Shown: positions 27,171 through 35,148 of the stretch, piece after piece
How the letters are laid out: every line of letters starts with the position of its first letter
Numbering within the stretch: the stretch's first letter is position 1
NCBI RefSeq assembly: GCF_005047635.1
Contig: NZ_SUKC01000012.1
Location: 62,001-126,000, forward strand
DNA length: 64,000 nt
DNA from: Arthrobacter sp. CAU 1506
GTDB taxonomy: Bacteria > Actinomycetota > Actinomycetes > Actinomycetales > Micrococcaceae
Direction: 5' to 3'
The notes under the pieces: generated by a model
Database searches by the model: none
The model's input: only the letters and a program-made list of their open reading frames with translations
Told to the model about the DNA's origin: nothing
Translations under genes and position numbers: made by a program

Positions 27171-27333
27171 GGCCCGGTCGGCCTTCACTGGTTTGCTGAC
27201 CGGGGCGGGAGCCTCCGCTCTGTCGCCGGGCCACGTACGGGAGTAGGGTCGGTTTGGTCATCCCCGGACAGTGCTGCCGATGAGTGCAACGGGGGCCGGG
27301 ATTCCCTGAACCTTCCGTGAAGGAGAGTCAGCG

Positions 27334-29223
27334 ATGAGCACCGAGTCCGCATCCACCACCACCTGGGATCCGAGCCTGGCGGAGCGCTGCCGCGCCCTGG
27401 CTGCGCAGTTGCGGGTGGATTCAATCCGCGTCACCAGCCGTGCCGGATCCGGCCACGCCACCTCCTCGCTGTCCGCGGCCGACCTGATGGCCGTGCTGTT
27501 GGTCAACCATCTCCGTTATGACTGGCAGCGTCCCGACCTGGCCGCGAACGACCATCTGGTCTTCTCCAAGGGCCACGCCTCGCCGCTGCTCTATGCCGTC
27601 TTCCGCGCCGCCGGCGCCGTCGACGAAGCCGAGCTGCTGGATACCTACCGTCAGCTCGGCGGCAGGCTGCAGGGCCATCCCACTCCTGCCCTGCCGTGGG
27701 TGGACGTGGCGACTGGGTCCCTGGGCCAGGGACTGCCCGACGCCGTCGGCATTGCCCTGGCCGGCAAGTTCCTGGACCGGCTGCCCTATCAGGCCTGGGT
27801 GCTGTGCGGCGACAGCGAGCTGGCCGAAGGGTCCATGTGGGAGGCCCTGGACAAGGCCGCCTACTACCGGCTGGGAAATCTCACCGCCATCGTGGATGTC
27901 AACCGGCTGGGCCAGAACGGACCGACGGAGCTGGGCTGGAACCTGGACCGCTACGCCGACCGGGTCAGGGCATTCGGCGCGCAACCGCTGCCCATTGACG
28001 GCCATGACCTCGGCGCGATCAATGACGCCCTCGCCACCGCCCGGGCCACCACCGACCGGCCCAGCGTCATCTTGGCCCGGACCATCAAGGGCAAGGGCGT
28101 TCCCGAGGTGGAAGATAAGAACGGCTGGCACGGGAAGGCGCTGCCGGAGGACATCGCCGAACCTGCCATTAAGGCGCTGGGCGGACCCACCCAGATCCGG
28201 ATCACCACCCAGGCGCCGGCCTCCGGCGTGCCGGCCATCAAACCCAACCCGGCGGCCACGGTCAAACTTCCCAGCTACACCGTGGGCGACGCCGTCGCCA
28301 CCCGCACCGCCTTCGGCGACGCGGTCTCCGCCCTGGCCGCACGGCCCGAGGTGGTGATGTTGGACGGCGAAGTGGGGAATTCCACCAAGGCCGGTGAGTT
28401 CAGCAAGGCCGCGCCGGACCGCTTCTTCGAGATGTTCATTTCCGAACAACAAATGGTGGCTGCGGCGGCGGGGCTGTCCGTGCGCGGATATGTGGCGTTC
28501 GCCGCCAGCTTTGCAGCCTTCCTGGTGTCCCGCGGCTACGACTTCATCCGGATGGCCGGCGTCTCTGAGTTGAACATCCGGCTGGTCGGCACCCATGCGG
28601 GCGTCGAGATCGGCCAGGACGGACCTTCCCAGATGGCCCTGGAGGATCTCGCGGCCATGCGCGCGATCCATACCTCGACCGTCCTCTATCCGGCCGACGC
28701 GCCCTCCACGGCACGGCTCGTCCAGACCATGGCGGACACCCCCGGCATTTGCTATCTACGGGCCACCCGCGGCGACTACCCGGTGCTCTACGAGGCGGAC
28801 GAGGAGTTCCCGCTGGGCGGCGCCAAAGTTCACGGAGCCACCGATGACGACGCGGTCACGCTCGTTGGCGCGGGAGTCACCGTGCATGAATGCCTTGGCG
28901 CAGCCGCCCAACTGGCCGGTGAAGGCATTGCCGCCCGGGTGATCGACCTGTACTCGATCAAGCCGATCGACCAGGAAACGTTGCTGGCCGCGTGCCGGGC
29001 CACCGGCGGGCGGATCATCACCGTTGAGGACCACTATCCCGAGGGCGGCCTCGGGTCAGCGGTCGCCGACGCGCTGACCGAGGCTCAGGTCCCGGAACTC
29101 AAACTGGTCCGCCTGGCCGTGCAAGGACTGCCGGCCTCCGGTGAACCGGCGGAACTGTTGGACGCGGCAGGCATCTCTGCCCGGCACATCGCGGAGGCTG
29201 CACGCAGCCTGGTCAGCGGCTAG
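27334..29223 (+). CDS. Transketolase, short form (second copy)
   Basis: A 629-residue thiamine-diphosphate enzyme moving two-carbon units between sugar phosphates. The N-terminal half holds the ThDP site (GDSELAEGSMWEALD, DVNRLGQNG) and the C-terminal half the catalytic Glu region (EMFISEQQMVAAAAGLSVRGYVAFAASFAAF). It is shorter than, and only distantly similar to, the operonic transketolase at 51589, and is closer to the mammalian-type TK branch. The ATG has AAGGAG upstream at good spacing. It stands alone, 163 bp after serB, with a TAGGGT hexamer in the gap as a possible -10. It may serve a different sugar-phosphate pathway or growth condition. Confidence 0.88.
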   Translation: MSTESASTTTWDPSLAERCRALAAQLRVDSIRVTSRAGSGHATSSLSAADLMAVLLVNHLRYDWQRPDLAANDHLVFSKGHASPLLYAVFRAAGAVDEAELLDTYRQLGGRLQGHPTPALPWVDVATGSLGQGLPDAVGIALAGKFLDRLPYQAWVLCGDSELAEGSMWEALDKAAYYRLGNLTAIVDVNRLGQNGPTELGWNLDRYADRVRAFGAQPLPIDGHDLGAINDALATARATTDRPSVILARTIKGKGVPEVEDKNGWHGKALPEDIAEPAIKALGGPTQIRITTQAPASGVPAIKPNPAATVKLPSYTVGDAVATRTAFGDAVSALAARPEVVMLDGEVGNSTKAGEFSKAAPDRFFEMFISEQQMVAAAAGLSVRGYVAFAASFAAFLVSRGYDFIRMAGVSELNIRLVGTHAGVEIGQDGPSQMALEDLAAMRAIHTSTVLYPADAPSTARLVQTMADTPGICYLRATRGDYPVLYEADEEFPLGGAKVHGATDDDAVTLVGAGVTVHECLGAAAQLAGEGIAARVIDLYSIKPIDQETLLAACRATGGRIITVEDHYPEGGLGSAVADALTEAQVPELKLVRLAVQGLPASGEPAELLDAAGISARHIAEAARSLVSG

Positions 29224-29258
29224 TCCGTCAGCCGCGGAAGCGTGCCAAGCGCCGCCTC

Positions 29259-29447
29259 TTAGGCCGCCAGGGAGGCCTCGGCGGCCGGGCAGGGCCATTC
29301 CACGAGCCGGACAAAGTTCCCGTTCTCGTCGTAGGAACAGTCCTCACAGATTGCCGGCGCCGGCATATCGTCGCAGGCGTCACAGTGCCCGCACGCATTC
29401 GGTTCCATGAAATCAAACCCGACCCCGCGGGAATGTGCCTTAGCCAT
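29259..29447 (-). CDS. Cys-rich miniprotein, putative zinc-binding
   Basis: A 62-residue protein with six cysteines arranged as CX2CX2C (19, 22, 25), CX2C (34, 37) and Cys53. This pattern suggests a small zinc or iron-sulfur site. The remainder is acidic with a hydrophobic middle (NFVRLVEWP). The ATG has a perfect AGGAGGT Shine-Dalgarno, strong evidence that it is translated. I do not recognise the family. It sits between the convergent transketolase (35 bp away) and the SDR gene on its own strand. The 184-bp upstream gap holds a strong hairpin (29553-29584). Confidence 0.7.
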   Translation of the reverse strand: MAKAHSRGVGFDFMEPNACGHCDACDDMPAPAICEDCSYDENGNFVRLVEWPCPAAEASLAA

Positions 29448-29552
29448 CTTCGCTACCTCCTGAATATCCAAGGTTGCGGCCAACGTAACACCTGCCACGG
29501 ACAGCTTTGAGGATCTTGCCCCGGCATGCCCGGCATTGCCGCGTCACGGCGT

Positions 29553-29584
29553 CCACCCACAGCGGTCGGAACCGCAGTGGGTGG
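29553..29584. terminator. Strong hairpin downstream of the SDR gene
   Basis: CCACCCAC pairs with GTGGGTGG, then an A-A mismatch, then GCGGT pairs with ACCGC around a CGGA loop. There is no U-run on either side, so it may be a U-less terminator or mRNA end. Confidence 0.45.
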
Positions 29585-29631
29585 CCACCGATCCATCAGC
29601 CGCCGGCAACGACGTCGGACCTGCCTTACCC

Positions 29632-30384
29632 CTAGCCCTGGGACTGCTGGAAGGACCCGGCCCCGCCCACGTACTCGGTATGGCCGGAGGGCACATCGGC
29701 GGTGACCATCTTCGCCACCTCTGCGCCGAACTCTTCCACGGAGTAGAGCTTCCCGGCATCGGCACGGCGGGCCTCAAGGGCGCCCGGGCGTGCGCGGTCC
29801 AGCAGGGTCGCAGTCACGGTGCCTTCGATCATGTCGCCGGAGACCACCACCAGCGAGATGCCCTTGGCTTCCAGTTCCGGTAATAGTTCGCGCAGCGCGT
29901 CCTCGCCGGCCCGCTTGCTCAAGGCCACCGGTTCGTATTCCGGCATCGTCGGCACGGTGCGGATGAAGTGCGCCTGGTGGCTGGTGACAAAGACCACCCG
30001 GGAGCCTGCCGGCATCGCCTCGACCGCCGCTTTGAGCATGTTCACTTGGGCATCCCGGTTCAGACGCAATGCGTAGTCCTCGCCCATGTTCGTCTCCATG
30101 CCGCCGGAGGCGTTGAGCACCAGTACGTCCAGGCCGCCAAAGTTCTGCTGGGCGGCGTCGACGAGTGCCTGCGAGCCCTCTTCAGCAGTGAGGTCGGCAG
30201 CGACGGCGACGGCGCGGCCGCCCGCTTCCTCGATCTGCGACACGACCTTGTTGGCCCGCGGAGCCTTCTGACGGTAATTGACCACTACCGCTGCGCCCTC
30301 GGCGGCGAGCAGTTTGGCCACCTCGGCCCCGATGCCGCGGGAAGATCCGGTGACGATTGCTGCTTTTCCATCCAGTGCGCCCAT
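29632..30384 (-). CDS. SDR-family oxidoreductase with altered active site
   Basis: A 250-residue Rossmann-fold protein. The NAD(P)-binding motif TGSSRGIG is at 12-19 and NASGG replaces the usual NNAG segment. Ser135 (VTSHQAHF) could be the catalytic serine, but the YX3K motif is not canonical: the nearest Tyr, Y150 (PEYEPVALSK), is seven residues before K157, and Val153 holds the normal Tyr position. The protein may use a shifted tyrosine or have lost dehydrogenase activity. The ATG has AAGGAG upstream. It is downstream of fabG on the same strand but 259 bp apart, with a tandem repeat between. Confidence 0.8.
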   Translation of the reverse strand: MGALDGKAAIVTGSSRGIGAEVAKLLAAEGAAVVVNYRQKAPRANKVVSQIEEAGGRAVAVAADLTAEEGSQALVDAAQQNFGGLDVLVLNASGGMETNMGEDYALRLNRDAQVNMLKAAVEAMPAGSRVVFVTSHQAHFIRTVPTMPEYEPVALSKRAGEDALRELLPELEAKGISLVVVSGDMIEGTVTATLLDRARPGALEARRADAGKLYSVEEFGAEVAKMVTADVPSGHTEYVGGAGSFQQSQG

Positions 30385-30521
30385 GGCTGCTCCTTGAAAT
30401 TCTCGCTAAGTTCTTTGTGGTGTTCCGGTGGCCCGTTGTAGGAAACGCTTAACCGGAGAAGGCTTCGGGTTCCATCTTGCCAGTCCACGAAGCCTTATCC
30501 GTTGTAGAAAGCCCACAAAAC

Positions 30522-30643
30522 GCGGGCGGCCCACCTGCACTGCGCGCCCCACTTGGAGTGCGGGCGGCCCACCTGCACCGCGGGCGGCCCACCTGCACCG
30601 CAGGCCGCCCACTTTCAAAACGCGGGCCGCCCGGCTGGGCGGC
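30522..30643. repeat. GC-rich 20-bp tandem repeat, fabG-SDR gap
   Basis: The unit GCGGGCGGCCCACCTGCACC occurs at 30522-30541 (one mismatch), 30560-30579 and 30580-30599, with degenerate copies at 30542, 30600 and 30622. It runs up to the fabG stop. Confidence 0.75.
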
Positions 30644-31366
30644 TTAGTGGCCCATACCCAGTCCGCCGTCCACCGGGATCACCGCGCCGGAGATGTAGGC
30701 AGCTTCGTCGCTGGCAATCCACCGGACCACCTTGGCCACTTCCTCGGGTTCCGCAAAGCGGCCTGCAGGGATTGAGGCCAGGTAGCTCTTCTGCGTGTCT
30801 TCCGGCAGAACGGCGGTCATTTCCGTGTTGACGAATCCCGGCGCCACCACGTTGGCAGTGATGTTGCGGGAGCCGAGTTCGCGGGTCAGCGACCGTGCGA
30901 TGCCCACCAAGCCGGCCTTGGAGGCGGCGTAGTTGATCTGGCCGGGCGATCCGTAGAGCCCCACTACTGAGGAGATCAGCACCACTCGACCCTTGCGCAG
31001 CCGGATCATCCCCTTGGAGGCACGCTTGATCACCCGGAACGCTCCGGACAGGTTGGTGTCCACCACGCTGGTGAAGTCTTCTTCGCTCATCCGCAGCAGC
31101 AGCGTGTCGCGCGTGACGCCGGCGTTGGCCACCAGCACCTCCACCGGTCCGTGCGCTGCCTCGACCTCGGTGAAAGCAGCATCCACAGACCCGGCGTCCG
31201 TGACGTCGGCCTTCACACCCAGAAGTCCTTCGGGCACCTCGCCGCTGCGGTAGGTGATCGCTACCTTGTCGCCGTTCGCTGCGAAGGCCCGGGCGATGGC
31301 CAAGCCGATGCCCCGGTTACCACCGGTGACCAGCACGCTGCGGCCGGTCTGCTGTTCGTTGCTCAC
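30644..31366 (-). CDS. fabG: 3-oxoacyl-ACP reductase FabG-type SDR
   Basis: A 240-residue NADPH-dependent reductase of fatty acid (or mycolate-like MabA) elongation. TGGNRGIG (14-21), NAG, catalytic Ser133 and the canonical NYAASK motif (Tyr146, Lys150) are all present, as is the C-terminal ISGAVIPVDGGLGMGH. The GTG at 31366 is chosen because GGAGG lies five bases upstream; an upstream TTG at 31378 would include that site inside the gene. It is divergent from the DUF3099 gene. No other fab genes are nearby. Confidence 0.9.
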   Translation of the reverse strand: MSNEQQTGRSVLVTGGNRGIGLAIARAFAANGDKVAITYRSGEVPEGLLGVKADVTDAGSVDAAFTEVEAAHGPVEVLVANAGVTRDTLLLRMSEEDFTSVVDTNLSGAFRVIKRASKGMIRLRKGRVVLISSVVGLYGSPGQINYAASKAGLVGIARSLTRELGSRNITANVVAPGFVNTEMTAVLPEDTQKSYLASIPAGRFAEPEEVAKVVRWIASDEAAYISGAVIPVDGGLGMGH

Positions 31367-31497
31367 ACTTACCTCCAAGAAGCTGCTGTTTTCCTATGGA
31401 ATCCTAGCCCGGGAGGTCCTGAGGCAGGGGACTCGTTGCGTCGGCTTTAGACATTCAGGCCATCGTGGGAGAATTGATACAGCCCTGATGGAGTGTG

Positions 31498-32091
31498 ATG
31501 AGCAAGCAGCCTGACGAAAAACCGGAAGTCCTGAGCATTACGGACGTCCCCGAAAGCCACACCGACGAGATGCACCGGCGCATGGTCAAGTACACGCTCG
31601 CCATGGGCATCCGGCTGGCCTGTTTGCTGCTCTTCTTCTTCATCGACCCCTGGTTCCGCTGGTTCTTCGTGGCCGGCGCCGTCTTCCTGCCATGGATCGC
31701 CGTGATCATTGCCAATGGCGGCAGCGACAAATCGCACCCGACACACAGCACCGCACTGCTGGATCAAGCTCCACTCCCTGAACTGGAAGCCCCTACAATC
31801 AGTACAGACGGCGGAAAGAGCGACGACGGCGACTTCCTGACCGGGGTGGTTGTCGACGACACCGGGCAGCATCCGGCCCCGGCACAGGGTTCCGCATCCA
31901 CCGCGCCGGGACGACAGGCGTCGACAGATCCGGTCACAGACGAACCGCAGGCATCAACGGACGCATCCGGTCCAACGCCCAGCCAACCGCCACCCGGTCC
32001 CACAGAACAAGAGCACTATGACGAATCGGCGGCCTTCATGGGAAGCCTAAGCCCCGTGGTCAAGCGGCGTCGACGGAAGACCGCCGCATGA
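31498..32091 (+). CDS. DUF3099 membrane protein
   Basis: A protein of about 197 residues with two closely spaced membrane helices (about residues 35-80: YTLAMGIRLACLLLFFFIDP and FVAGAVFLPWIAVIIANGG), the DUF3099 core found in actinobacteria. A long hydrophilic, Pro/Thr/Ser-rich tail follows and is probably disordered. The ATG at 31498 is preferred over the GTG one codon earlier, with GGAG upstream. It overlaps the next gene as ATGA, forming an operon with a small zinc-finger-like protein and SURF1, which hints at a link to respiratory-complex assembly. Confidence 0.75.
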   Translation: MSKQPDEKPEVLSITDVPESHTDEMHRRMVKYTLAMGIRLACLLLFFFIDPWFRWFFVAGAVFLPWIAVIIANGGSDKSHPTHSTALLDQAPLPELEAPTISTDGGKSDDGDFLTGVVVDDTGQHPAPAQGSASTAPGRQASTDPVTDEPQASTDASGPTPSQPPPGPTEQEHYDESAAFMGSLSPVVKRRRRKTAA

Positions 32092-32339
32092 ACCTCTTAG
32101 GCCAGCTCGGCGGTGCAGCAACCGCCGAGACACTCATTTGTTCGCGGAAGGGCTGCCGCGAGAACGCCCAATGGCAGCTGCTGTGGAACAATCCGAAAAT
32201 CCATACCCCTGAGCGCCGCAAGGTCTGGCTCGCCTGCGACGGGCATCGCGAGTGGCTGCAGGACTACCTGGTCCAGCGAAGTCTGTGGAAGGAAACGCTT
32301 CCCTTGGAAGAACCCGCTATACCGGAAAGCGGTGCCTGA
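32088..32339 (+). CDS. Small conserved Cys/His protein next to SURF1
   Basis: An 83-residue cytosolic protein with Cys18, Cys23 (CSRKGC), His39, Cys50 and His53 (CDGH), a likely zinc or metal site. The segment WLLWNNP-like QLLWNNPKIHTPERRKVWLAC is strongly conserved in actinobacterial homologues as I recall them; function is unknown. Its ATG overlaps the DUF3099 stop by 4 bp, and its stop directly abuts the SURF1 ATG, so all three proteins are made together. A metal-handling role in cytochrome oxidase biogenesis is an inference. Confidence 0.7.
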   Translation: MNLLGQLGGAATAETLICSRKGCRENAQWQLLWNNPKIHTPERRKVWLACDGHREWLQDYLVQRSLWKETLPLEEPAIPESGA

Positions 32340-33242
32340 ATGTCCTATCGATTCCTGCTCAGCGGCAAGTGGCTGGGCTGGTTGCTGATTGTTGCCCTGC
32401 TCGCCGCGGTCTGCGTGATGTTGGGCAACTGGCAGATGGACCGCCGCGACCAGGCGCGCGCCACCATCGCCGCCGTCGAGACCCATTACGACGCCGACCC
32501 GGTGCCGTTCAGCGATGTCCCGAAGATTTTCAGCACTGCCGATGATTCGGTGGAGTGGACTCCAGTGGTCCTCAATGGCGAGTACGACGCCGCGAATCAG
32601 CGGATTGTGCGGAACCGGCCGCTGAACGGCCGGCCCGGGTACGAAGTACTGGTCCCGCTCCGGCTCAAGGACGGGCCGGCAGTCATCATTGACCGTGGCT
32701 GGCTGCCTATCGGCAACAACCAGGCCGGCTACCCGGACACGATTCCGGCCGCTCCCACGGGCGAGGTCACCGTCGTCGCGCGCGTTAAGCCGGGCGAAGG
32801 GGCGGTCAGCCGCGGTGCCCCCGAAGGACAGCTCGCATCCATCCACCTGGATGCCTATGCGGCCGAACTGGGCTACCCGATCTACACCGGCAGCTACGGC
32901 TTGATGGCAGCGGAGTCCCCCGCTGCCGCCGATCAACCGGTGCAGATCCCGAAACCCGCCATTGATGAAGGCCCACACCTTTCCTACTCCATGCAGTGGT
33001 ATGCCTTCGGCGTTCTCCTGTTCGTCGGTTACGGCTACGCCGCACGGCAGCACGCGCACCACGGCCGGTTGACCGAGGAAGAAGAGGCCTTGAGCGGCTA
33101 CCACCAGGCCAATCCGGCCCCGCGTGCCGCTGCCGCCCCGAAGCGTCGCCGCAACCGGCCCACGTCGGAGGAAGAGGAAGACGCCCTGCTGGATGCCCAA
33201 GGCTTCCGCACCGACGGCTCCCTGCTCAGCCGCGACGACTGA
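32340..33242 (+). CDS. SURF1-family cytochrome oxidase assembly protein
   Basis: A 300-residue membrane protein with one helix near the N-terminus (LGWLLIVALLAAVCVMLGNWQMDRR) and one near residue 220 (YSMQWYAFGVLLFVGYGY), enclosing an external domain. The pattern LGNWQMDRRDQARATI and the domain motif VIIDRGWLP are typical of SURF1, which helps heme A insertion and assembly of cytochrome c oxidase. The C-terminal ~70 residues are charged and cytosolic. It is the third gene of its operon, and heme A synthase and heme O synthase are encoded further along the window. Confidence 0.9.
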   Translation: MSYRFLLSGKWLGWLLIVALLAAVCVMLGNWQMDRRDQARATIAAVETHYDADPVPFSDVPKIFSTADDSVEWTPVVLNGEYDAANQRIVRNRPLNGRPGYEVLVPLRLKDGPAVIIDRGWLPIGNNQAGYPDTIPAAPTGEVTVVARVKPGEGAVSRGAPEGQLASIHLDAYAAELGYPIYTGSYGLMAAESPAAADQPVQIPKPAIDEGPHLSYSMQWYAFGVLLFVGYGYAARQHAHHGRLTEEEEALSGYHQANPAPRAAAAPKRRRNRPTSEEEEDALLDAQGFRTDGSLLSRDD

Positions 33243-33247
33243 ACTCC

Positions 33248-33390
33248 AGCGCCGTCTTTAATCGGAATTCCACGGCGCTTAGCGGTCGCAGCTTCCCAGC
33301 CTTCGCAAACTCAGGCAGGGTCCCTCGCTGCTCCCTTGCCATCGTTCCTCGGTCGGCGATGCGCGCCTTTGCATTTCCGATTGCGACGGC
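33248..33390. repeat. Fold-back inverted repeat between SURF1 and ABC-F genes
   Basis: GCCGTC...AATCGGAA at 33251-33267 returns inverted as TTCCGATT...GACGGC at 33375-33390. A tighter 8-bp inverted repeat AGCGCCGT/ACGGCGCT (33248-33255, 33272-33279) follows the SURF1 stop. This fills the gap between the two convergent genes. Confidence 0.55.
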
Positions 33391-33403
33391 GGAAAGCCCG
33401 TGC

Positions 33404-35002
33404 TCAGGCCAGGGTGACCAGGTCCAGGTAGTCCTCGTTCCAGAGGTCCTCGACGCCGTCCGGCAGCAGCACAACACGCTCCGGATTCAGGGCCTCGACC
33501 GCGCCTTCGTCGTGGCTGACCATCACGACGGCGCCGCTGTAGTTGCGCAGTGCGCCCAGGATCTCCGCGCGGCTGGCCGGGTCCAGGTTGTTGGTGGGCT
33601 CATCCAACAGCAACACGTTCGCCGACGAGGCCACAATCGTGGCTAGCGCCAGCCGGGTCTTTTCGCCGCCGGAGAGCACTCCGGCCGGCTTGTTGACGTC
33701 GTCGCCCGAGAAGAGGAACGAACCGAGGATGTTGCGCACCTCGGCATCCTGCAAATCCGGGGCAGCGGTGCGCATGTTCTCCAGCACGGTCCGTCCCACG
33801 TCCAAGGTGTCGTGCTCCTGGGCGTAGTAGCCGATCTTCAGGCCGTGGCCCGGCAGCACATCGCCAGTGTCGGGGGTGTCCACGCCGGCCAGCATGCGCA
33901 GCAGCGTGGTTTTGCCCGCGCCATTCAGACCCAGAATCACCACCCGGGAGCCCCGGTCGATGGCCAGATCGACGTCGGTGAAGATCTCCAGCGATCCATA
34001 GGACTTACTCAGGCCTTCCGCGGTGAGCGGAGTCTTGCCGCACGGTGCCGGGTCCGGGAAGCGCAGCGCCGCCACCTTGTCTTGTGCCCGGACCTCGTCC
34101 AGGCCGCTGAGCAGCCGCTCGGCGCGCTTGGCCATGTTCTGCGCCGCCACTGCCTTGGTGGCCTTGGCGCGCATCTTGTTCGCCTGGTCCATCAGGACCT
34201 GGGCCTTCTTTTCCGCGTTGGCCCGCTCGCGCTTGCGGGCGCGCTCGTCCGTCTCACGCTGCAGCAGGTAGCGCTTCCAGTTCATGTTGTAGATGTCGAT
34301 GGTGGCGCGGTTGGCGTCCAGGTGGAAGACCTTGTTGACGGTCGCCTCCAGCAGGCCGGTGTCGTGGCTGATCACGATCAGCCCGCCCTGATGGTTCTTC
34401 AGGAACTCGCGCAGCCAGCTGATCGAGTCTGCGTCAAGGTGGTTGGTCGGCTCGTCCAGGAGCATGGTTTCGGCACCGGAGTAGAGGATCCGGGCCAGCT
34501 CCACGCGGCGGCGCTGGCCACCTGACAAGGTGCTCAGGGGCTGGTTCAGGATCCGCTCCGGCAGCGCCAGGTTGGAGGAAATGGCGGCTGCTTCGGCTTC
34601 CGCCGCGTAGCCGCCGCCGGAGATGAATTCGGCCTCGAGCCGGTCATAGCGGCGCATCGCCTTGCCTTGCACTTCGGCGTCGCTGCTGGCCATGTCCGCC
34701 TGTGCTTGACGGAGTTTGCGGGTCACCACGTCCAGACCTCGGACCGAGAGGATGCGGTCGCGGGCGAGCTGTTCCATATCCGGGGTCCGGGGATCCTGCG
34801 GCAGGTAGCCGATCTCTCCGTTGCGCACCACGGTACCGGCGGCGGGCAGGCCCTCGCCGGCCAGCACCCGGGTCAGCGTGGTCTTGCCGGCGCCGTTCCG
34901 GCCCACCAGCCCTACTTTGTCGCCCTTGTCCACCCGGAAGGACACCGCCTCCATGAGCAGACGGGCTCCTGCACGCAGCTCAAGATCATTGACTGTAATC
35001 AC
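33404..35002 (-). CDS. ABC-F family ATPase
   Basis: A 532-residue soluble protein with two ABC domains and no membrane part. Walker A motifs are GRNGAGKT (first) and GLNGAGKT (second); signatures are LSGGQRRRVELARIL and LSGGEKTRLALATI; both Walker B motifs end in DEPTNHLD or DEPTNNLD. The linker between domains is the charged P-site tRNA interaction region (about 240-310). ABC-F proteins act on the ribosome, in translation control or antibiotic protection; the absence of a long antibiotic-resistance-type extension favours a housekeeping factor. The start is GTG with AAAGG upstream. Confidence 0.92.
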   Translation of the reverse strand: MITVNDLELRAGARLLMEAVSFRVDKGDKVGLVGRNGAGKTTLTRVLAGEGLPAAGTVVRNGEIGYLPQDPRTPDMEQLARDRILSVRGLDVVTRKLRQAQADMASSDAEVQGKAMRRYDRLEAEFISGGGYAAEAEAAAISSNLALPERILNQPLSTLSGGQRRRVELARILYSGAETMLLDEPTNHLDADSISWLREFLKNHQGGLIVISHDTGLLEATVNKVFHLDANRATIDIYNMNWKRYLLQRETDERARKRERANAEKKAQVLMDQANKMRAKATKAVAAQNMAKRAERLLSGLDEVRAQDKVAALRFPDPAPCGKTPLTAEGLSKSYGSLEIFTDVDLAIDRGSRVVILGLNGAGKTTLLRMLAGVDTPDTGDVLPGHGLKIGYYAQEHDTLDVGRTVLENMRTAAPDLQDAEVRNILGSFLFSGDDVNKPAGVLSGGEKTRLALATIVASSANVLLLDEPTNNLDPASRAEILGALRNYSGAVVMVSHDEGAVEALNPERVVLLPDGVEDLWNEDYLDLVTLA

Positions 35003-35136
35003 AGTGGCGGCCTTTCAAGAGAGTGCGGGACGAGATGCCCGGGCGCCGTCCAGGACGGGACGGGGCGGAAATCAACCTTTCCAGTCTACCGGCATCGGCA
35101 CACCTCCCCCACCGGACCGACCGCGGGCAGCACCGT

Positions 35137-35142
35137 TATTGT
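35137..35142 (+). promoter_or_regulatory. -10 element TATTGT, leaderless spacing
   Basis: TATTGT ends six bases before the ATG at 35149. No Shine-Dalgarno is present. Confidence 0.5.
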
Positions 35143-35148
35143 TGGCTC

